From an uncultured bacterium (GTDB taxonomy: Bacteria; Actinomycetota; Coriobacteriia; Coriobacteriales; Eggerthellaceae): DNA of 15,216 nucleotides. The notes below the pieces were generated by a model. It did no database searches. It was not told where the DNA came from and saw only the letters and a program-made list of their open reading frames with translations. This document shows positions 1 through 5,867 of the stretch, one piece after another (positions within the stretch are counted from its first letter, which is position 1; the number at the start of each line of letters is the position of its first letter). The stretch lies in assembly GCA_937890835.1 (NCBI GenBank), contig CALADF010000009.1, forward strand, positions 1 to 15,216. The letters run 5' to 3'. Position numbers and translations under genes: made by a program.

Positions 1-31
1 GGAACGCATCGGCACCGCAACCGCTAAAAAG

Positions 32-877
32 CTACTCCGCCGCATCCTCCTTCTCGATCTGATCGAGGATGTCGTCGAGCGCTCCCTCGACGTCGTACTC
101 CTCAACCTTGCCCTGATCGACCAGGCGTGCGAAGACGGGGTCGATGGGAAGCGTGGCGAGCGAGGGGATATCGTACTTCTCCGCAACCGCAGCGCCCTGA
201 GGCTCACCGAAGATGTTGTGCTTCTTGCCGCAATCGTCGCACTTGAAGTACGCCATGTTCTCAACCAGGCCGATAACAGGCACGTCGAGGTTGTGGGCGA
301 GGTTGACCGCCTTGCCGACGATCATGGCCACAAGCTCCTGAGGAGCCGAAACCGTCACGATGCCGTCGACGGGCAGCGACTGGAACACCGTCAGGAACAC
401 GTCAGAGGTTCCCGGAGGCATGTCGATGAGCATGTAGTCGATATCGCCCCAGTTGGTCTCCTGCCAGAACTGGCTCAGGATGCCGGAGATGACAGGACCG
501 CGCCATGCGACGGGCATGTCCTCTTCGGGGAGCATGAGGTTGACCGACATGATGGCGATGCCGCTCTCGGTGAGAACCGGGTTGATGCCGTCTTGGTCTG
601 CCGTCAGATGACCCTTGATGCCGAAGGATTTCGGAATGGAGGGGCCGGTGACGTCGGCGTCGAGCACTGCGACCTTGTTGCCGCGCTTGCACAGCTCGGA
701 TGCGAGCAAGCTGGTGACAAGGGACTTGCCGACGCCGCCCTTGCCGGAAACGACGCCGATGACGCGCTTGACGTTGGTGCGCTTGTTGGGAGCGAGCGTC
801 GAGGGGCCATCGGACGTGCGGTCACCGCACCCGGAGACACCGCAGCTCGAGCACTCGTGGCTGCATTCTTCTGCCAT
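32..877 (-). CDS. mrp: Mrp/NBP35-family Fe-S cluster carrier P-loop ATPase (281 aa)
   Basis: This is a cytosolic P-loop ATPase of the Mrp/ApbC/NBP35 family, which in characterised members binds a [4Fe-4S] cluster and passes it to apo-enzymes. The deviant Walker A motif GKGGVGKS lies at residues 45-52 and a CxxC pair at C213/C216, the pair that bridges a cluster between the two subunits of the dimer. The N-terminus carries four more cysteines (C5, C9, C12, C17), like the N-terminal cluster site of NBP35 and of Mrp proteins in many anaerobes. The frame stays open to 1075, but I chose the ATG at 877. It is preceded by an AGAGGAAG ribosome binding site and starts at the cysteine motif, while the 66 extra residues look non-coding. 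The gene lies alone downstream of a terminator (1111-1137), so it probably has its own promoter. The family call is firm; the client proteins are unknown. Confidence 0.95.
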   Translation of the reverse strand: MAEECSHECSSCGVSGCGDRTSDGPSTLAPNKRTNVKRVIGVVSGKGGVGKSLVTSLLASELCKRGNKVAVLDADVTGPSIPKSFGIKGHLTADQDGINPVLTESGIAIMSVNLMLPEEDMPVAWRGPVISGILSQFWQETNWGDIDYMLIDMPPGTSDVFLTVFQSLPVDGIVTVSAPQELVAMIVGKAVNLAHNLDVPVIGLVENMAYFKCDDCGKKHNIFGEPQGAAVAEKYDIPSLATLPIDPVFARLVDQGKVEEYDVEGALDDILDQIEKEDAAE

Positions 878-985
878 GATCTTCCTCTTTCGTTGCATGG
901 CCGCGCCGTCGTCGTCGGCGAAATCGCACACCAGGGGCGAAAAGCCGCCAAGTATGACGCGACCTCCTGTCTTGTACAAGTCGGC

Positions 986-994
986 ATGATAGCA
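986..994 (-). promoter_or_regulatory. Candidate extended -10 promoter for mrp
   Basis: On the minus strand TATCAT (986-991) is preceded by TGC (992-994), forming a TGn extended -10 element. No good -35 is visible. It lies about 110 bases before the mrp start, downstream of the terminator of the preceding gene. A 10-bp palindrome, CTTGTACAAG (971-980), sits at the expected start of the transcript. A second, weaker possibility is TTGTAC with CATACT 17 bases further on. Confidence 0.4.
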
Positions 995-1110
995 CAACCG
1001 ACACACCGGCCACGGACTAAGAAGCCGGGCAGGACGGACGGCGACGCGAGCCGGTAAATCACACAGGAGCTCCACCGCCCCCCAATGGAACGGGGCGGGT
1101 CTTGGCCAAT

Positions 1111-1137
1111 AAAAAGGCGGCCCCGCAGGACCGCCTT
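1111..1137 (-). terminator. Intrinsic terminator after the 99-aa unknown gene
   Basis: A perfect 7-bp stem (1114-1120 with 1131-1137, AAGGCGG/CCGCCTT) closes a 10-base loop. On the minus strand it runs directly into a T-rich tract (CCGCCTTTTTATT). It lies 25 bases past the stop codon at 1162, so it ends that transcript and separates it from mrp. Confidence 0.8.
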
Positions 1138-1161
1138 ACCGCAATATTCTATTGTGTCGAT

Positions 1162-1461
1162 TTACTCGGGCTTGACCGAGGCGTAGAAAATCGCCGTATC
1201 GAAAAGATCCTTCACGGACTTGCCGTCCGCGAACGGGAGCTCGAGAAACTCGCTGATCGTCGGGACGAGCTCGCTGCAATCAACGTAGTGCCCCTTCTCA
1301 TTGAGCTGCGTGGTGTCCTGCACGCGCCAGTATCGATCGTTCACATCCGTCAGGTAGTACGTTTCGCCGGCGACGTCCATGTAAACCGAATGATTCGCAT
1401 GGAGGTAAACCGGCAGATCGTCGTAGGATACTTCGAGCACCTCAGTTGCCTTCACTCCCAT
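1162..1461 (-). CDS. Conserved-looking hypothetical protein, 99 aa
   Basis: I do not recognise this family. The ATG at 1461 follows a strong AAGGAAGGGG ribosome binding site about 7 bases upstream, and the gene ends 25 bases before a clear terminator, so it is very likely a real single-gene unit. The product is small, acidic and soluble-looking, with no signal peptide or membrane segment. It is rich in aromatic residues (several Tyr, and Trp at YWRVQD), suggesting a compact beta-rich fold in the first 55 residues followed by a helical segment (SELVPTISEFLEL). There is a single cysteine (C62). An inverted repeat at 1492-1512, just upstream, could be an operator. No neighbour suggests a role. 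Confidence 0.8.
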   Translation of the reverse strand: MGVKATEVLEVSYDDLPVYLHANHSVYMDVAGETYYLTDVNDRYWRVQDTTQLNEKGHYVDCSELVPTISEFLELPFADGKSVKDLFDTAIFYASVKPE

Positions 1462-1491
1462 AACGGCCCCTTCCTTTCGGGATTTACGTTG

Positions 1492-1514
1492 GACTTATCA
1501 TACCAATAAGTCAA
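1492..1514 (-). promoter_or_regulatory. Inverted repeat upstream of the 99-aa unknown gene
   Basis: A perfect 7-bp inverted repeat (GACTTAT at 1492-1498, ATAAGTC at 1506-1512) has a 7-base spacer. On the minus strand the spacer region contains TATGAT (1497-1502), a plausible -10, 36 bases before the start codon. TTGACT (1509-1514) is also present but only 6 bases from TATGAT, too close to act as its -35. This may be an operator over a promoter with a poor -35. Confidence 0.35.
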
Positions 1515-1618
1515 CGAGGGGAACCACCCAACTTTACAAACTCATGATGCGAAAGACGTTCGGTCCGGAGGCTTCCTCAGCGCAGCTTTCTTGCCGTAGC
1601 CTCCCCGCCGTAGCTTCC

Positions 1619-3319
1619 TCATTCAAATGCCTCAACCACTTCGCGATAACGCTCCGATCGTGCGTCGAAGACAGGCAGGTCAAGCCCCGCGTCAAGCGCC
1701 GCAGCGAGAAACGCCGAAGCATCGTCGGCGTTGGAGAACGAGCCTGAGTCCTCGGCGGGAACGGAGAGCATCGTGCGCACGCCGAGGCGCTGCTTGCACA
1801 GGGAGAGGGCGCGCACGACCTCGGTCTCGGCGGAGTCTCCCGCTCCGAGCAAAGCAGAGCAATCGACGACGATGTCGCACCGGGGCACGCCCGCCTGCTC
1901 AGCGGCGGCGATGACGCGCTCGGCAACGCGAACGCGCTCCTCGGCGGCCCCCGGCGTCCCGCCCTCGTCGGGCATCGCGACGATCATGCCGCAACCGTAC
2001 TTGCGCACAAGGGGAAGCATCGTCTCAAGCCTTCCGGCCGTGCCATCGACAGGGCCCACGAGCGGCTTGCCCGCATACCCGCGAAGGCCCGCCTCGAGGG
2101 CGGCGGGGTCATGCGCGTTTATCCACAGGGGAAGGGAGACCATCCCCTCCAGCTCTTCAACCAGGCCGCAAAGCGCCCCGGCCTCGTCAACGCCCGGCAA
2201 AGCAGCGCTCACGCCAACGATATCCGCGCCCTCGTCCTCCTGATCGGACGCTTCAGAAGCGACGTCATCGTAGTCGCCCTCTCGCAGGGCCTCCTCGAGA
2301 TCCTCTTCGCCCGCAACGTTGGTCAGATCCCCGACGACGGCCACGCGCCCGCGCCCCTCCGGCAAAACGACCAGGCCTCGAGCGCTTGCAGCCACCAGGG
2401 AGCGCTCCCAAGCGCGCGTCTTCGGCGCAGCGGCGTCAACGACCGAGCGAAGCTCTTCGATGAACGCGGGCGAGGTGCCGCAGCATCCGCCGACGATGGT
2501 CGCGCCGGCGGCGATGATGCCCTCCATCGAACGCGCGAAACTCGCGGGGTCGACGTCGTAGACCGTCTCACCGTCGACCACGCGGGGCAGGCCCGCGTTC
2601 GGCTGCGCCATGACCGGGCAACGCGCGTATCGCGCGATCTCGCGGACCACCTCGACGAGCTTGTCGGGACCGAGCGAGCAATTGACGCCGACCGCCGCGA
2701 CGCCCATCGAGGAAAGCGTGGCGGCGGCGATGGCGGGCGTCGTCCCCAGAAACGTTCGGCCCGTCTCGCCGAAGGTCATGGTGGCGAAAACGGGAAGATC
2801 CGTGTTCTCGACGGCGGCGAGGACGGCCGCCTTGGCCTCGCGCAGGTCGGCCATGGTCTCGACGATGACGAGGTCGCAGCCCGCCGCATCCGCAGCACGC
2901 ACCTGCTCGGCGAACAGATCGTAGGCGTCGTCGAAGGACAGGGTACCGAGGGCTCCTATCAGCTCCCCTGTCGGCCCGATGTCGCCTGCGACGTAGCGCG
3001 CCCCCGCATTGCGGGCGATGCGGGCAGCCGCCGCGTAAACCTCCTCGACGCTCGCCTTGCCCGCAAGCTTCTTCGCATTGGAGCCGAACGTGTTGGTGGT
3101 GATGACGTCGCTTCCCGCCTCGACGTAAGCGCGGGCGATTCCCTCGATGGCCTCGGGGTTGGTCAGGTTCAGCAGGTCGGGCGGGTTCGCCGCTCCGCCA
3201 AGCCCCGCCTCCTGAATCATGGTGCCGAGCCCTCCGTCGAAGACGAGGAACTCCTCCCCTTCGAGCACGCGCCTCAGGCGCTCGTCCTTGATCCTGAGCT
3301 TCTCGATATCGGCAGCCAT
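1619..3319 (-). CDS. MetH-like homocysteine S-methyltransferase with degenerate pterin-binding domain (566 aa)
   Basis: Residues 1-300 form a homocysteine-binding barrel as in the N-terminus of cobalamin-dependent methionine synthase. The three zinc-ligand cysteines are present: C214 in GVNC and C279/C280 in GGCCGT. Residues about 325-560 align in order with the methyltetrahydrofolate (pterin) domain, but its signature motifs are altered: GERTN reads GDLTN (330-334), the IDVN strand reads VGVS (368-371) and the GVSNxSF loop reads SVPAEDSGSF (519-528). The cobalamin-binding and reactivation modules of full-length MetH (about 1,200 aa) are absent. The ATG at 3319 follows GAGGAGG eight bases upstream; the frame is open to 3370. 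Known two-domain homologues transfer methyl groups to homocysteine with separate corrinoid proteins or from S-methyl donors. Which donor is used here is not visible. It could also be called a homocysteine S-methyltransferase (MmuM-like) with an extra domain. Confidence 0.88.
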   Translation of the reverse strand: MAADIEKLRIKDERLRRVLEGEEFLVFDGGLGTMIQEAGLGGAANPPDLLNLTNPEAIEGIARAYVEAGSDVITTNTFGSNAKKLAGKASVEEVYAAAARIARNAGARYVAGDIGPTGELIGALGTLSFDDAYDLFAEQVRAADAAGCDLVIVETMADLREAKAAVLAAVENTDLPVFATMTFGETGRTFLGTTPAIAAATLSSMGVAAVGVNCSLGPDKLVEVVREIARYARCPVMAQPNAGLPRVVDGETVYDVDPASFARSMEGIIAAGATIVGGCCGTSPAFIEELRSVVDAAAPKTRAWERSLVAASARGLVVLPEGRGRVAVVGDLTNVAGEEDLEEALREGDYDDVASEASDQEDEGADIVGVSAALPGVDEAGALCGLVEELEGMVSLPLWINAHDPAALEAGLRGYAGKPLVGPVDGTAGRLETMLPLVRKYGCGMIVAMPDEGGTPGAAEERVRVAERVIAAAEQAGVPRCDIVVDCSALLGAGDSAETEVVRALSLCKQRLGVRTMLSVPAEDSGSFSNADDASAFLAAALDAGLDLPVFDARSERYREVVEAFE

Positions 3320-3372
3320 GTTCGATTCCTCCTCGGAGACGTAAAGGGCAAAAGCGAATGAAATTCGCAAAG

Positions 3373-3378
3373 ATTATA
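3373..3378 (-). promoter_or_regulatory. Candidate -10 element for the MetH-like gene
   Basis: A consensus TATAAT stands on the minus strand 53 bases before the start codon at 3319. The best upstream match to a -35 is poor (TTGGTT, 13 bases away). The leader would be about 45 bases, too short for a SAM or cobalamin riboswitch. Confidence 0.4.
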
Positions 3379-3420
3379 AGCACCGCCCTCGAACCAAACG
3401 CCTATAAGTTCGCCCGCGGG

Positions 3421-3460
3421 ACGCTTCGCGCTCGCGAAGGTCCTGCGAAGCCGCAGGCGT
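3421..3460. repeat. Twin hairpins between the U32 and MetH-like genes
   Basis: Two perfect hairpins stand 2 bases apart: CTTCGCG/CGCGAAG (3424-3430 with 3433-3439) and CCTGCG/CGCAGG (3442-3447 with 3452-3457). Short flanking arms (ACG at 3421, CGT at 3458) could close them into a three-way junction. Neither strand has a U-tract, so this is not a standard intrinsic terminator. It may still end or stabilise the 3' end of the U32 transcript. Confidence 0.5.
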
Positions 3461-3516
3461 TCAAAAGACGCGGGCGCATCGGGCAAGGCGGTGGCGAGAA
3501 CCGCTGCAGCCCGCTC

Positions 3517-4779
3517 TCAGGCGTGACGCGCCGAGCGGCGGTACGTGCGCACGCGCAGGAAGGAGCCGGCGGCGATAGGCGCAGCGACCTCGAAGCGGTA
3601 AAGGTTGCACGACCGGTTGGCGACGGCGACGGGCACGGGGCTCGGCACGGGCTCCTCGTCGGTCGGGTCGGGAAGCCATGCGAGGTTGCGCACGACGACC
3701 TTCGACACCGGCGCAAACGGAGCCAGCACCTCAAGCTCGTCCGTCTCCGCGTAACGGTTACGGCAACGCGTCGTCACATAATATGCGGCGTCGCCCACCT
3801 GCTCGCACGAGACGACATCGGCGACGTGCATGGCCTCCTGCTCGTAACCGTCAAAGTCGGGCGCTTGGTCCGCTTCATCGAAATAAAACCCCGTGCTGTA
3901 CGGGCGATGCGACACCGAGAGAAGCTCGGACGCAACCTCCTCAGCAGATGCCCCGTCGAGCGCACGGCGATAAGCCCCCACCACCGTGGCGACGTAGAAC
4001 GCCTTCTTGTTGCGCCCTTCGATCTTGATGGAATCGACGCCCGCTCGCGCAAGCTCGTCGAGATGCGCGATCATGTTGAGGTCCTTCGCGTTCATGATGA
4101 ACGTCCCGCGATCGTCCTGCTCGATGGGGAAATGCTCGCCCGGGCGCTTCTCCTCCTCGAGCGTGTAGCTCCAGCGACACGGCTGAGTGCAGTGCCCCTT
4201 GTTGCCCGAACGACCCGTGAGATAGCTGCTGATGAGGCAGCGCCCCGAAACCGCCATGCACATGGCTCCGTGGACGAACGCCTCGATCTCCAAATCGGGC
4301 GGGGCGTCCTGGCGAAGCCGGGCGATGTCGGCAAGGCTCATCTCCCGCGCGCACACCACGCGCTTGGCCCCGAGGCCGTGCCACACGCGAGCCGCCGCCG
4401 CGTTGGCCACCGACGCCTGGGTGCTCACATGCAGCTCCACATGAGGGGCGTGCTCACGCGCCAACGCGAACGCGCCGAGGTCGCCGATGATGAGCGCGTC
4501 AACGCCCGCCGCGTCGATCTCACGAAGGTACGCGGGCAGCTCGTCGATGTCGGTCGGGTTCATGAGCACGTTGCACGTCACGTGCACCTTCACACCCGCC
4601 GCATGGGCGACCTCCACCGCCTGAGGAATGTCCTCGAGCGCGAAGTTCGCCGCACGGGCGCGCATCCCGAATCGGTCTGCCGCCAAATACACCGCATCGG
4701 CGCCGAATCGAATCGCCGCCTGCAGCTGCTCCATCCCGCCTGCGGGGGCGAGGAGCTCCATGTTCTTCTTCTCATTCAT
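3517..4779 (-). CDS. trhP: U32 peptidase-family protein, TrhP-like tRNA hydroxylation protein (420 aa)
   Basis: The protein has the full U32 signature E-x-F-x2-G-A-M-C-x4-G-x-C-x-I-S at residues 166-184, followed by C197 and C201 in a CxxxCRW motif. These four cysteines are the set thought to hold an iron-sulfur cluster in TrhP and RlhA. KIEGR at 252-256 and the length (420 aa) match the YrrO/YegQ branch. That branch makes 5-hydroxyuridine at wobble position 34 of tRNAs, using prephenate, rather than acting as a protease. Residues about 330-415 look like the beta-rich C-terminal domain. I used the ATG at 4779. It has no clear ribosome binding site and lies within a 16-bp palindrome; an internal ATG at 4761 is an alternative. 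The gene diverges from the metallophosphoesterase. The family is certain; the TrhP assignment rests on overall resemblance. Confidence 0.88.
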   Translation of the reverse strand: MNEKKNMELLAPAGGMEQLQAAIRFGADAVYLAADRFGMRARAANFALEDIPQAVEVAHAAGVKVHVTCNVLMNPTDIDELPAYLREIDAAGVDALIIGDLGAFALAREHAPHVELHVSTQASVANAAAARVWHGLGAKRVVCAREMSLADIARLRQDAPPDLEIEAFVHGAMCMAVSGRCLISSYLTGRSGNKGHCTQPCRWSYTLEEEKRPGEHFPIEQDDRGTFIMNAKDLNMIAHLDELARAGVDSIKIEGRNKKAFYVATVVGAYRRALDGASAEEVASELLSVSHRPYSTGFYFDEADQAPDFDGYEQEAMHVADVVSCEQVGDAAYYVTTRCRNRYAETDELEVLAPFAPVSKVVVRNLAWLPDPTDEEPVPSPVPVAVANRSCNLYRFEVAAPIAAGSFLRVRTYRRSARHA

Positions 4780-4793
4780 AGGCGCCTATGATA
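4776..4793 (-). promoter_or_regulatory. 16-bp palindrome overlapping the U32 start codon, with adjacent -10-like TATCAT
   Basis: TCATAGGCGCCTATGA (4776-4791) is a perfect palindrome that contains the start codon of the U32 gene. TATCAT on the minus strand (4788-4793) is placed where a -10 would be if transcription began at or within about 3 bases of the ATG. No Shine-Dalgarno sequence is visible, in keeping with a leaderless mRNA. No good -35 is seen. The palindrome could be a repressor site. Confidence 0.4.
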
Positions 4794-4825
4794 CCGGCAC
4801 CCGGCGCCCCGCCCCGACCTCGTCT

Positions 4826-4862
4826 CGATTTTCGCAAATCGTCCGAAAGCCTCCGCTAGAAT
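4826..4862 (+). promoter_or_regulatory. Candidate promoter and dyad for the metallophosphoesterase gene
   Basis: TAGAAT (4857-4862) is a -10-like hexamer 58 bases before the plus-strand start at 4921. Upstream, where a -35 would fall, is a dyad CGATTT-TCGC-AAATCG (4826-4841). The -35 match itself is weak (TTCGCA, 20 bases from the -10). The dyad is also in the upstream region of the divergent U32 gene. Confidence 0.35.
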
Positions 4863-4920
4863 CATCAAAAAAGAAAGCACGTGGAACCGCACGGGCGGAA
4901 AGCGCGAGGAAGGGGGAAGC

Positions 4921-5676
4921 ATGGCGAATCGTTTGTTCGTGACCGGCGACACGCACGGGGACTACGACATCGGCAAGCTCTCAACCGACAGGTTCGACTC
5001 ACGCAAGCTCGACAAGGACGACTACCTCATCGTCGCGGGGGACTTCGGGCTGGTGTTTCACCCGGTTCAATCTACAGGGCGCGAAGAATACTGGCTGCGC
5101 TGGCTCGCGCAAAAACCCTTCACCACGCTGTTCGTCGACGGCAACCACGAGAACTTCGACCGACTGAACGAAATGCCGGTCGAGATGTGGCACGGCGGAC
5201 GCGTTCACCGCATCAACGACTCGGTCCTCCACCTGATGCGCGGCGAGGCGTTCGACATCGCAGGGCGAAAGGTCTTCTGCATGGGCGGCGCACGCTCCCA
5301 CGACATCGAGTTCCGCACGGAAGGCGAAAGCTGGTGGCCGCAGGAGATGCCCGACGCCGAAGACCGAGCGCACGCCTGGGAGACGCTTGATGCGATGGGA
5401 TGGAAGGCCGACCTCGTGATAACCCACTGCGCACCCGCCAACTTCCAGCACGCCTTACGCGCCGACTACGGAAACGACGAAATGACCCGGTTTCTGTTCG
5501 ACGTCGAACGAAAACTCGAATACGGCAGATGGTTTTTCGGCCACTATCACGAAGACAAGGAGATCGGCGAGAGGGCGCGCGCCATCTACGACGACGTGGT
5601 GGAAGTTCTCACCAACGGCTCGGTGAAGAAGGTCTCGCGCCCCAAGAAACGGCTGCGACCGCTGAAGCGCGTTTGA
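4921..5676 (+). CDS. Calcineurin-like metallophosphoesterase (251 aa)
   Basis: All five metal-site blocks of the calcineurin-like phosphoesterase superfamily are present: GDTHG (9-13), GD (40-41), GNHE (74-77), THC with H169, and GHYH (207-210). The enzyme therefore should hydrolyse a phosphoester with a two-metal centre. The substrate (nucleotide, phosphoprotein or other) cannot be read from the sequence. There is no signal peptide, so it is probably cytosolic. The C-terminal 18 residues are strongly basic (KKVSRPKKRLRPLKR), which might help bind nucleic acid; that is inference. The ATG at 4921 has an AGGAAGGGGG ribosome binding site. It is the only plus-strand gene in the window, divergent from the U32 gene and convergent with cysS, so it is a single-gene transcript. 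Confidence 0.93.
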   Translation: MANRLFVTGDTHGDYDIGKLSTDRFDSRKLDKDDYLIVAGDFGLVFHPVQSTGREEYWLRWLAQKPFTTLFVDGNHENFDRLNEMPVEMWHGGRVHRINDSVLHLMRGEAFDIAGRKVFCMGGARSHDIEFRTEGESWWPQEMPDAEDRAHAWETLDAMGWKADLVITHCAPANFQHALRADYGNDEMTRFLFDVERKLEYGRWFFGHYHEDKEIGERARAIYDDVVEVLTNGSVKKVSRPKKRLRPLKRV

Positions 5677-5740
5677 TCGGAGAAGAGACGACCGCAGCGG
5701 CTGAAACGAGGCTGGCCGCAGGCGGATGGCCGCGAGCGCC

Positions 5741-5794
5741 GAAGCACGGCCGACCGAGGGAAAACGCCCGATATCCGCGAAGCGCGGCCGACCG
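5741..5794. repeat. Short direct repeat downstream of the metallophosphoesterase
   Basis: A 16-base unit occurs twice with one mismatch: GAAGCACGGCCGACCG (5741-5756) and GAAGCGCGGCCGACCG (5779-5794). It lies in the 191-base gap between the convergent genes. I see no gene in that gap. Confidence 0.5.
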
Positions 5795-5803
5795 CGAACA
5801 GAA

Positions 5804-5834
5804 GCGCCGCGCGACTCGCAAGGTCGCGCGGCGC
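5804..5834. terminator. GC-rich hairpin between convergent genes, probable bidirectional terminator
   Basis: A perfect 12-bp stem (5804-5815 with 5823-5834, GCGCCGCGCGAC/GTCGCGCGGCGC) has a 7-base loop. It is 33 bases beyond the cysS stop and 128 beyond the metallophosphoesterase stop. Neither side has a proper U-tract (the minus side reads CTTCTGTT), so termination efficiency is uncertain. Confidence 0.55.
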
Positions 5835-5867
5835 GATGAATCCGCCGAACGGGGCGAAACGCAAGGG

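Noticed and set aside
878..1075. N-terminal extension of mrp up to 1075
   Set aside because: The extra 66 residues include the probable promoter, have no Mrp similarity, and the ATG at 877 has a good ribosome binding site directly before the cysteine motif.
1593..1614. GCCGTAGC repeated twice after the MetH-like stop codon
   Set aside because: An 8-base repeat in GC-rich DNA is near chance expectation, and it forms no terminator or other recognisable structure.
3320..3516. SAM or cobalamin riboswitch before the MetH-like gene
   Set aside because: The leader after the candidate -10 is only about 45 bases, and I see neither a SAM-I nor a cobalamin-box core; only the twin hairpins are present.
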